Shown one piece after another: positions 1 to 5,334 of a DNA stretch of 5,334 bases. Under the pieces are notes generated by a model. That model made no database searches. It was given only the letters and a program-made list of their open reading frames with translations, and had not been told where the DNA came from. The stretch is taken from NCBI GenBank assembly GCA_947097085.1, contig CAMUQR010000043.1:1-5334 (forward strand), given 5' to 3'. Positions within the stretch are counted from its first letter, which is position 1, and each line of letters opens with the position of its first letter. This DNA comes from an uncultured Candidatus Saccharibacteria bacterium (GTDB lineage Bacteria; Patescibacteriota; Saccharimonadia; Saccharimonadales; Saccharimonadaceae). Made by a program: the position numbers and the translations under genes.

Positions 1-51
<51 letters not shown>

Positions 52-154
52 AATAAAATGTTTTAAAAACATTGTAAACATATAGACTGACGATGTAATT
101 GCACAAGTAAATTGTTAATGTTTCTCCCTATTTGCATTGCACAAACAAAAGACT
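52..154 (-). other. Pre-16S rRNA leader (5' external transcribed spacer)
   Basis: This is the stretch between the predicted transcription start, about 7-8 nt past the -10 box, and the mature 16S 5' end. It is AT-rich and has no open reading frame with a start and ribosome binding site. It carries a perfect inverted repeat next to the 16S start and two pairs of short direct repeats, listed separately. Leaders of this kind normally pair with sequence beyond the 16S 3' end to form an RNase III processing stem; that partner lies outside the window. I found no convincing boxA antitermination element. The start coordinate is inferred from promoter geometry. Confidence 0.6.
57..73 (-). repeat. Inverted repeat just upstream of 16S
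   Basis: On the minus strand AATGTTTT, one base, then AAAACATT form a perfect inverted repeat of 8-nt arms. As RNA the innermost pairs would open into a small loop. It ends about 6 nt before the estimated 16S 5' end, so it could be a local hairpin in the leader or part of the processing stem. The arms are almost all A/T, so the hairpin would be weak and some chance of coincidence remains. Confidence 0.45.
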
Positions 155-156
155 GA
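84..156 (-). repeat. Nested short direct repeats in the pre-16S leader
   Basis: Minus-strand TTGTGCAAT occurs twice (144-136 and 106-98). Minus-strand TCAGTCT also occurs twice (156-150 and 90-84), flanking the first pair. The order is TCAGTCT, TTGTGCAAT, TTGTGCAAT, TCAGTCT, all in the same orientation. No function is known to me; they may reflect leader duplication, a protein or RNA contact site, or chance in a low-complexity AT-rich stretch. Confidence 0.35.
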
Positions 157-161
157 TTAAG

Positions 162-190
162 ATTCTACACCATTTGGAAATTAAAGTCAA
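162..190 (-). promoter_or_regulatory. rRNA operon promoter (-35 and -10)
   Basis: On the minus strand TTGACT (190-185) is separated by exactly 17 nt from TAGAAT (167-162). Each hexamer matches the sigma70/sigmaA consensus at 5 of 6 positions and the spacer is optimal. It lies about 110 nt before the mature 16S start and directly after the gyrA terminator, where an rRNA promoter is expected. Transcription probably starts near 154-157. The discriminator after the -10 box is AT-rich rather than GC-rich, so classical stringent (ppGpp) control is not obvious from sequence. Confidence 0.85.
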
Positions 191-211
191 CACTTTTTTA
201 AAAGATTTTGG
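191..211 (-). promoter_or_regulatory. UP element upstream of the rRNA promoter
   Basis: Directly upstream of the -35 box the minus strand reads CCAAAATCTTTTAAAAAA followed by GTG. This matches the E. coli UP-element consensus (an AAAWWTWTTTT distal block and an AAAA proximal block two bases later), except that it is one base shorter in the distal block. Such elements bind the C-terminal domains of RNA polymerase alpha and raise rRNA transcription. The A/T tracts here are centred near 196.5 and 207.5, about one helical turn apart. Function is inferred from position and similarity. Confidence 0.65.
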
Positions 212-221
212 TACTTTTTTT

Positions 222-258
222 AAAAAATCCGCTCTTTCATCTGAAAATAGCGGATTTT
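222..258 (-). terminator. Intrinsic terminator of the gyrBA operon
   Basis: AAAATCCGCT (224-233) and AGCGGATTTT (249-258) form a perfect 10-bp inverted repeat. Inside the 15-nt loop TTTCA and TGAAA form a second short stem, so the hairpin is extended and capped by about four bases. On the minus strand the distal arm runs into a T6 tract (227-222). The hairpin begins about 35 nt after the gyrA stop. On the plus strand a T6 tract also occurs shortly after the hairpin (263-268), so weak bidirectional activity is possible. It separates gyrase transcription from the rRNA promoter. Confidence 0.85.
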
Positions 259-292
259 ACGGTTTTTTGACTATATTTATTATATAGGTATA

Positions 293-2782
293 TTAATCTT
301 CTTCTTTGATCTCAGCATCTTCTTTCATCAAAATGCCGATTGAAGCAACTGCATCTCCATCGTTCAGGCGCATAATTCGTACCCCTTGAGTAGTACGACC
401 CAGCGAAGGTACATCATTAATACCGACTCGAATCGTCTGACCCTTTTCAGAGATCATTAGTAATTCTTCAGCATCATCACAGACAGTTCGAGCGGTAATA
501 ATTGGACCGGTTTTTGCCGTTACGGTAGCAGCTTTGATGCCAACCCCGCCCCGCTTATGAGCAGCAAACAGATTAACGTTAGTCATTTTGCCGTAACCAT
601 TCTTACTAATGACTAAGATCTTTTTCGACGCATCAGAGATGACATCCATGCCTACCACCCAATCATTTGGACGGAGGCGTACGCCACGCACACCACGCGC
701 TGAACGACCCATTGGACGAATATCATTTTCATCGAAGCGAACGGCTTGACCAGCTGAAGTCGATAAAATCAGTTCATCTTTACCACTAGTGCGTCGAATG
801 TAGCGTAGTTCATCACCATCATCCAGAGTAATAGAAATCAGACCATTAGTGCGGATATTCGCATATTTATCAATTGGTGTTTTTTTGACAACACCCTTGG
901 TAGTTGCCATAAACAGATAGCCATTCTCGTTTTCGTTACGTGGCGAGTGAATAATTGAGGTAATTTTTTCTTCTGGTTGGAGTTGTAACAAGTTAACCGC
1001 CGCTACACCTTTGGCCGTTAGACTAGCCGCCGGCACTTCATAAGCCTTTAAGCGGAACACTCGACCCCTATTAGTAAAGAATAATAGATAGTCATGCGTA
1101 CTTGCTGGCACTAACCGATCAATTACGTCTTGTTCTTTAGTCGTAATACCTCGTTTGCCCTTACCACCACGATTTTGGCGACGATAATCACTCATTAGAG
1201 TACGTTTAATATAATTCTCGCTAGTCAGAATAATCACCGATTGCTCTTCTGGAATTAGCTCCTCATCACTGAATTTACCAAGTTCGTGGTTAATAATTTG
1301 TGAACGACGCTCATCACCGTATTTTTCTTTGATTTCTAGTAATTCTTCTTTAATAATACGCAAAATTTCGTTTTCATCAGCCAAAATTCGTTCTAATTCA
1401 CCAATTAATTTCAAAAGTTCTACTAGCTCATCCTCAATCGCCTGACGATTAAGCGCGTTTAAGCGACGCAACTGCATCGCCATGATGGCTCGAGCTTGAA
1501 TTTGCGATAAATTAAACTTCGCAATCAAGTTCGCCTCAGTTTCCTCGTCGTTTTTAGAAGCACGAATAGTTTTAATCACTTCATCAATATGATCAAGCGC
1601 AATTTTCAAACCTTCTAAGATATGCGCACGGTCTTTGGCTTTTTGCAATTCAAACTCAGTTCGGCGACGTACCACTTTTTGACGGTGTTTAACGAACTCA
1701 CTCAAGATATCAACCAAACCAAGCACACGGGGTTGCAAACCATCCACCAAGGCTAACATATTATAGTGAAAAGCTGTCTGTAATTGGGTCATCTTGTAGA
1801 GTTGATTTAAGACTTTTTTTGGATAAGCGTCTTTTTTTAACTCAATCACCACCCGCACCACACCGCGCGCACTTTCATCACGCAGGTCACTAATAGCGGT
1901 TAATTTCTTCTCTTTAACTAATTCAGCGATTTTTTCAATCAATGAGGCTTTGTTGACCATGTATGGAATTTCTGTCACGACAATCTGATGACGACCACGC
2001 TTAGTCTCCTCGATGTTAGCGACCGCACGCATAGTGACACTACCCCGACCAGTTAGGTAAGCTTGCTTCATTGGCGCACCACCGTACACAATCGCTCCAG
2101 TTGGAAAATCTGGACCTTTAATAAACTTCATCAAATCATCAACGGTCGATTCTGGTTTGTCAATCAGCGCCACCGTGGCATCTACTACCTCACTGAGGTT
2201 GTGAGTTGGAATGCTGGTTGCCATACCGACTGCAATACCAACCTGACCATTGAGCAGTAAGTTTGGCAATTTAGCTGGCAAAACAACCGGCTCACGCTCT
2301 GAACCATCATAGTTATCACGAAAATCAACCGTGTTTTTGTCCAAATCTACTAGTAATTCACCACCGGCTTTGCTCATGCGTGCCTCAGTATAACGCGAAG
2401 CCGCCGCTGGGTCACCATCCATTGAACCAAAGTTACCCTGACCATCGACTAGTGTATAGCGCAGGTTCCAATCTTGTGCTAAACGCACCATCGCGTCATA
2501 AATCGCTGAATCACCGTGCGGGTGATATTTACCCATCACATCACCAGTGATACGTGCCGATTTGGTGTATTTAGTGCCAAAACGCCAGCCATTGCGCTCC
2601 ATTGAGTATAAAATCCGACGATGCACTGGCTTTAAGCCATCACGCACATCTGGCAAAGCACGATCAACAATCACACTCATTGAATAACGCAGGAAGCTAT
2701 CTTCCATGACGTTTTCAAGGGTACGATTCTCAATCACTCGAGAGTGAGTTGGCTGATTGATAATTTCTGCTTCTGTTGACAT
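293..2782 (-). CDS. gyrA: DNA gyrase subunit A
   Basis: GyrA is the DNA-cleaving and DNA-wrapping subunit of type IIA topoisomerase, acting with GyrB as A2B2. Counting from the ATG at 2782 the protein has 829 residues, normal for the family. Visible parts: the winged-helix/5Y-CAP domain with catalytic Tyr131 after Arg130 (ASRYTEAR); the quinolone region YHPHGDSAIYD with Ser92 and Asp96; the tower; a coiled coil (about 365-500); and a six-bladed C-terminal domain with recurring G-x-V/I-x-R-type strands and an acidic tail. The GyrA box is QNRGGKG (536-542), which separates it from ParC; the usual second residue is Arg or Lys. An in-frame ATG at 2800 adds six residues but has no well-placed ribosome site, whereas AGAGG lies 8 nt before 2782, so I chose 2782. 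It is the second gene of an operon with gyrB and ends in TAA before a terminator. Confidence 0.98.
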   Translation of the reverse strand: MSTEAEIINQPTHSRVIENRTLENVMEDSFLRYSMSVIVDRALPDVRDGLKPVHRRILYSMERNGWRFGTKYTKSARITGDVMGKYHPHGDSAIYDAMVRLAQDWNLRYTLVDGQGNFGSMDGDPAAASRYTEARMSKAGGELLVDLDKNTVDFRDNYDGSEREPVVLPAKLPNLLLNGQVGIAVGMATSIPTHNLSEVVDATVALIDKPESTVDDLMKFIKGPDFPTGAIVYGGAPMKQAYLTGRGSVTMRAVANIEETKRGRHQIVVTEIPYMVNKASLIEKIAELVKEKKLTAISDLRDESARGVVRVVIELKKDAYPKKVLNQLYKMTQLQTAFHYNMLALVDGLQPRVLGLVDILSEFVKHRQKVVRRRTEFELQKAKDRAHILEGLKIALDHIDEVIKTIRASKNDEETEANLIAKFNLSQIQARAIMAMQLRRLNALNRQAIEDELVELLKLIGELERILADENEILRIIKEELLEIKEKYGDERRSQIINHELGKFSDEELIPEEQSVIILTSENYIKRTLMSDYRRQNRGGKGKRGITTKEQDVIDRLVPASTHDYLLFFTNRGRVFRLKAYEVPAASLTAKGVAAVNLLQLQPEEKITSIIHSPRNENENGYLFMATTKGVVKKTPIDKYANIRTNGLISITLDDGDELRYIRRTSGKDELILSTSAGQAVRFDENDIRPMGRSARGVRGVRLRPNDWVVGMDVISDASKKILVISKNGYGKMTNVNLFAAHKRGGVGIKAATVTAKTGPIITARTVCDDAEELLMISEKGQTIRVGINDVPSLGRTTQGVRIMRLNDGDAVASIGILMKEDAEIKEED

Positions 2783-2790
2783 TTTTTTAT

Positions 2791-2795
2791 CCTCT
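2791..2795 (-). promoter_or_regulatory. Ribosome binding site deciding the gyrA start
   Basis: Minus-strand AGAGG lies 8 nt before the ATG at 2782 and directly after the gyrB stop codon (2804-2802). The alternative ATG at 2800 has its nearest purine-rich site (AGAGG within gyrB) about 16 nt away, which is too far. This favours 2782 and implies that ribosomes ending gyrB release next to the gyrA site, allowing translational coupling. Confidence 0.7.
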
Positions 2796-2801
2796 TCCAT
2801 A

Positions 2802-4778
2802 TTAAACGTCCAAATCCTCTAGATTGACAAATTTTGCGCGGTTTTGAATAAAGTTTTTGCGCAAAGAAGCCTCATCTCCCATTAATTTCGTAAAGATTGC
2901 ATCGGCTTTTTCGGCATCCTCGACAGTCACCTGTACTAACACGCGATTTTCCGGATTCATGGTTGTTTCCCAGAGCTGAGTCGCATCCATTTCACCAAGA
3001 CCTTTGTAACGTTGTAGCATGGTCACGCCAGCTTGTTTGTTACGGTCATCATTTGGATCAATTTGCGCACCGTTAGCAATGCGTTTTTGGATTAAATTTT
3101 CGATAATCTGGTCACGCTCTTCATCACTATAGGCATAGAACTTAGTATTTTTACCAGTGCGAATTAGATACAGAGGCGGTTTTGCTAGATAAATATGGCC
3201 TTGATCAACCACCTCACGCATATAACGGAAGAAAAAGGTCATCAGCAAAGTCGCGATGTGTGAACCGTCAACATCGGCATCGGTCATGATAATAATGCGA
3301 TTATAACGCAAGCCCGAGATATCAAATTGCTCACCGATACCTACGCCCATACCCTTAATTAGGCTGACAATTTCATTATTAGCCAGCATGCGATCTAATC
3401 GAGCACGTTCAGTATTTAGCACCTTACCACGCAATGGCAAAATAGCTTGTGTCTTGGAGTCACGCCCAGATTTAGCCGAACCGCCAGCCGAGTCACCCTC
3501 GACAATGTATAGTTCGCATTCATCAGGGTTTTTGCTTGAACAATCCGCCAACTTACCTGGTAGGTTTAATCCATCCAGTGCACCTTTACGGATCACATTA
3601 TCGCGAGCCGCTCGGGCTGCCTTGCGCGCTCGGGCTGCCATCAGTGATTTTGAGATCATCTTCTTGGCTGAAGCCGGATTTTCTTCAAGATAATAACCAA
3701 AATACTCAGCCATCACCTGCTCAACATAACCACGCACCTCTGGGTTACCAAGTTTGTTCTTGGTTTGACCTTCAAATTGTGGATCAGGTAGTTTTACAAG
3801 CACAACTGCCGTTAAGCCTTCACGAATGTCCTCACCGGTCAAGCTCTCTTCTTTTTCTTTTAATAAGCCATTTTTACGGGCATAATCATTGATAATCCGG
3901 GTCATCGCCGCCCGAAAACCAGTCACATGAGTACCACCATCAGGGTTTAAGACGTTGTTAGCAAACGCCTGCACGTTCTCAAGAAAACTGTCGTTATATT
4001 GCAAAGCAATTTCCACGCCAGAATCTTCGACTTGGCTTTCCGCATAAAAAATATCAGGAGTAATTGTTTCTTTACCGCGGTTGAGGTGCTTAACATAACT
4101 TTTAATACCACCTTCAAAATAAAAAGCTTGGCGATTACCGGTTTTTTCCTCGAGAACTGATAGTTTTGTACCCTTAGTTAAGTAAGCCTGATGACGAATA
4201 TATTTGACGACCCATTTATAATCCAACTCAATCGTGGAGAAGATTTCCCCGTCTGGATAAAAAGTAATTGACGTACCAGTTTGATCAGTTTTGCCGACCT
4301 TTTTAATGTCTGCTTGAGGTACACCGCGCTCAAATTCTTGAACATATTCATAACCCTCCTTAAACACTCGGGCAATCAGGCGAGTTGATAGTGCGTTGAC
4401 CACACTTGAGCCAACTCCGTGCAGACCAGATGACACTTTGTAACCACCGCCACCGAATTTACCACCAGCATGGAGGACGGTTAGAACTGTTTCTAGCGTT
4501 GATTTACCGGTTTTTGGATGTTTATCAATCGGAATACCCCGACCATTATCAATCACATTCACGCCACCATCAGCCAATAAAGTAATTTTAACCTCTGTAG
4601 CATAACCAGCGATGACCTCGTCAATTGAGTTGTCAGCAATTTCTTTAATTAAGTGGTGCACGCCTTCATAACCGGTGCTACCAATATACATTCCCGGACG
4701 TTTACGGACCGCTTCTAAGCCTTCCAGCACCTGAATTTGGGAGCTGTCATAGCTACTGTCGCCTTTTTGTTTGGTCAT
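2802..4778 (-). CDS. gyrB: DNA gyrase subunit B
   Basis: GyrB is the ATPase subunit of gyrase; ATP binding closes the N-gate to capture the DNA segment passed through the break made by GyrA. The 658-residue protein has a GHKL ATPase domain (about 15-230) with Glu46 and Asn50 in KEIADN, Asp77 in DNGRGIP, and the glycine-rich lid GLHGVGSSVVNAL (118-130). A transducer domain follows, with the QTK loop (Lys340). The TOPRIM domain has EGDSAGG (Glu427), PLRGK (448-452) and DADVDG (Asp500, 502, 504), which bind the catalytic metal ions. The C-terminal tail contains RYKGLGEM (590-597). It lacks the roughly 170-residue insertion of enterobacterial GyrB, as in most other bacteria. It is first in the operon, with its own promoter. 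ParE is the main alternative, but the adjacent gyrA with a GyrA box argues for gyrB. Stop is TAA. Confidence 0.98.
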   Translation of the reverse strand: MTKQKGDSSYDSSQIQVLEGLEAVRKRPGMYIGSTGYEGVHHLIKEIADNSIDEVIAGYATEVKITLLADGGVNVIDNGRGIPIDKHPKTGKSTLETVLTVLHAGGKFGGGGYKVSSGLHGVGSSVVNALSTRLIARVFKEGYEYVQEFERGVPQADIKKVGKTDQTGTSITFYPDGEIFSTIELDYKWVVKYIRHQAYLTKGTKLSVLEEKTGNRQAFYFEGGIKSYVKHLNRGKETITPDIFYAESQVEDSGVEIALQYNDSFLENVQAFANNVLNPDGGTHVTGFRAAMTRIINDYARKNGLLKEKEESLTGEDIREGLTAVVLVKLPDPQFEGQTKNKLGNPEVRGYVEQVMAEYFGYYLEENPASAKKMISKSLMAARARKAARAARDNVIRKGALDGLNLPGKLADCSSKNPDECELYIVEGDSAGGSAKSGRDSKTQAILPLRGKVLNTERARLDRMLANNEIVSLIKGMGVGIGEQFDISGLRYNRIIIMTDADVDGSHIATLLMTFFFRYMREVVDQGHIYLAKPPLYLIRTGKNTKFYAYSDEERDQIIENLIQKRIANGAQIDPNDDRNKQAGVTMLQRYKGLGEMDATQLWETTMNPENRVLVQVTVEDAEKADAIFTKLMGDEASLRKNFIQNRAKFVNLEDLDV

Positions 4779-4780
4779 TT

Positions 4781-4786
4781 CTCCTC
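4781..4786 (-). promoter_or_regulatory. Ribosome binding site of gyrB
   Basis: Minus-strand GAGGAG lies just before the gyrB ATG at 4778, with only two bases between if the whole hexamer is counted, or four if only GAGG pairs. The spacing is shorter than usual. The next in-frame Met is residue 30, inside the conserved RKRPGMYIG motif, so the start at 4778 is secure despite the tight spacing. Confidence 0.7.
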
Positions 4787-4819
4787 ACTTCCCAATATTT
4801 TGTTGAAAATTCAGTCTCT

Positions 4820-4848
4820 AGTATAAACCAAATTTAATAATTGCTCAA
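4820..4848 (-). promoter_or_regulatory. Promoter of the gyrBA operon
   Basis: On the minus strand TTGAGC (4848-4843) and TATACT (4825-4820) are separated by exactly 17 nt. The -10 box matches consensus at 5 of 6 positions and the -35 box at 4 of 6. The predicted start near 4813 gives a 5' leader of about 35 nt before gyrB. I see no riboswitch or strong hairpin in that leader. Gyrase promoters are often induced by DNA relaxation, but nothing in the sequence alone proves this here. Confidence 0.7.
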
Positions 4849-4869
4849 GCGTCTTGCTTAGCTTATACC
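4841..4869 (+). promoter_or_regulatory. Possible promoter of the divergent membrane-protein gene
   Basis: Plus-strand TTGCTC (4841-4846) and TATACC (4864-4869) lie 17 nt apart and about 30 nt before the ATG at 4902. Matches to consensus are modest (3 of 6 and 4 of 6). A competing reading is TTGCTT (4854-4859) with TAACAT (4878-4883), spacer 18. The first reading would overlap the -35 box of the gyrB promoter by four bases on the opposite strand. Some promoter must lie here because the gene is divergent, but which boxes are used is uncertain. Confidence 0.35.
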
Positions 4870-4874
4870 GCTTA
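4856..4874 (+). repeat. Three short GCTTA repeats in the divergent promoter region
   Basis: GCTTA occurs at 4856-4860, 4861-4865 and 4870-4874, the last two continuing as GCTTAT. The repeats lie upstream of the gyrB -35 box and across the putative -10 box of the rightward gene, where an operator could sit. They are only five or six bases long, so chance is quite possible. Confidence 0.25.
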
Positions 4875-4889
4875 TGGTAACATATCTTT

Positions 4890-4893
4890 GAGG
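4890..4893 (+). promoter_or_regulatory. Ribosome binding site of the rightward gene
   Basis: GAGG lies 8 nt before the ATG at 4902, a normal Shine-Dalgarno distance. An in-frame TAA at 4878-4880 bars any more distant upstream start, so this site fixes the beginning of the rightward reading frame. Confidence 0.65.
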
Positions 4894-4901
4894 ATAATGG
4901 T

Positions 4902-5334
4902 ATGAATTTTAGAAAAATAGTCGCTCATTTAGCCTACAGTCCAGCTATGATTTGGCACTTAGCGGCTTATGATGCAAAAATTAAACACGACAGATCAAAC
5001 AATCTGAAAATTATTCTGTTTGCAGTTCTAAATCTGTTAATTATTGCCATGGCTATATCGGTTAATAACACCTCACACTTATCACTTAACACCCCGGGTT
5101 TAAATACTAAGCCGACCAACACTAGCTTGTCGCGTCATTTCCTAATCAATAAAGATACCCAAATCAAAAACTTCTCACAAAATAACTTCTTCAGCGACAT
5201 CAATAACAATTCCGAATTAGTGCGAATTTATCAGCATTTCAATATCAACAATACCTCAGTTACTAAAATGACTTTAGCGCAATCACCGACCATCCAGACA
5301 TCTTGCGTGGAAATTAATTTTTCACCGCTCAACA
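4902..5334 (+). CDS. Unrecognised single-pass membrane protein, N-terminal part
   Basis: I do not recognise this protein. The frame is open for 144 codons from the ATG at 4902 to the right edge, so the C-terminus is missing. Residues 1-35 are basic (Lys5, Lys26, Lys28, Arg31, Lys36 nearby) and probably cytoplasmic. Residues about 37-54 (IILFAVLNLLIIAMAISV) are a clear hydrophobic helix with no signal-peptidase or lipobox site that I can see. Residues 55-144 would be outside the membrane and are about 19% Asn (17 of 90), rich in Ser and Thr, with one Cys (135). A segment LVRIYQHFNINNTSV (106-120) loosely recalls, from memory only, a Y-x-H-F-G-I pattern in secreted proteins of Saccharibacteria. 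G+C is about 36% by hand count over 4921-5280, lower than the gyrase genes appear. It is transcribed away from gyrB. Being a real gene is likely; its function is unknown. Confidence 0.7.
   Translation, partial: MNFRKIVAHLAYSPAMIWHLAAYDAKIKHDRSNNLKIILFAVLNLLIIAMAISVNNTSHLSLNTPGLNTKPTNTSLSRHFLINKDTQIKNFSQNNFFSDINNNSELVRIYQHFNINNTSVTKMTLAQSPTIQTSCVEINFSPLN

Noticed and set aside
70..106. Second rRNA promoter (P2) such as ATTACA-17-TACAAT or TTGTGC-16-TATATG
   Set aside because: Matches are weak and transcription would start nearly at the mature 16S end; AT-rich leader readily yields such hexamers.
2063..2260. Plus-strand open frame of 65 codons inside gyrA
   Set aside because: It lies opposite conserved GyrA sequence and its translation has no recognisable features; a shadow frame.
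3388..3892. Two plus-strand open frames (101 and 118 codons) opposite gyrB
   Set aside because: Both are antisense to the TOPRIM and transducer regions and reflect codon bias of gyrB; no plausible ribosome site or family.
4178..4375. Minus-strand 65-codon frame inside gyrB
   Set aside because: Same-strand overlap in another frame fully inside an intact, conserved gyrB; no independent support.
293..4778. parC/parE (topoisomerase IV) instead of gyrA/gyrB
   Set aside because: The GyrA box and the full six-bladed C-terminal domain point to gyrase, as does the gyrB-gyrA order.
293..4778. Alternative genetic code (TGA as Gly, as in Gracilibacteria/Absconditabacteria)
   Set aside because: Both gyrase frames reach family length with TAA stops and no in-frame TGA, so the standard bacterial code suffices.

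Overview
The window contains one end of a bacterial 16S rRNA gene, a complete two-gene DNA gyrase operon and the start of an unrecognised membrane-anchored protein gene. The 16S stub carries an exact match to the universal 27F priming site. The sequence is moderately AT-rich, the standard genetic code works (no in-frame TGA in either gyrase gene, and conserved Trp is TGG), and GyrB is of the short type without the insertion found in E. coli. The style of the gyrases and the small, Asn-rich, single-pass membrane protein beside them suggest a Patescibacteria/CPR genome, perhaps Saccharibacteria. This placement is by impression only and is of moderate confidence; the 51 bases of 16S present are too few to decide it.

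Layout, read mostly on the minus strand from right to left. A divergent intergenic region (4779-4901) holds a good sigma70-type promoter for gyrB (TTGAGC-17-TATACT). gyrB (4778-2802) is followed after a very short gap by gyrA (2782-293), whose Shine-Dalgarno sequence sits just past the gyrB stop. A perfect 10-bp inverted repeat followed by a T tract (258-222) terminates the gyrase transcript. Immediately after it come an UP-element-like A/T block (211-191), a near-consensus rRNA promoter (TTGACT-17-TAGAAT, 190-162), a leader of about 103 nt, and the 5' end of 16S rRNA (51-1, cut by the window edge).

On the plus strand, an open reading frame starts at 4902 with its own Shine-Dalgarno sequence and runs off the right edge. 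It encodes a short cytoplasmic head, one transmembrane helix and an Asn-rich outer segment of unknown function.

GyrB (ATPase and TOPRIM) and GyrA (cleavage-reunion and DNA-wrapping) form the A2B2 gyrase that introduces negative supercoils. The gyrBA-then-rrn order resembles the oriC-proximal gyrB-gyrA-rrnO order of Bacillus subtilis, although the gene upstream of gyrB here is not recF. No unusual defence, mobile or CRISPR system is visible. The most notable content is the compact terminator/UP-element/rRNA-promoter junction and the unknown membrane protein.
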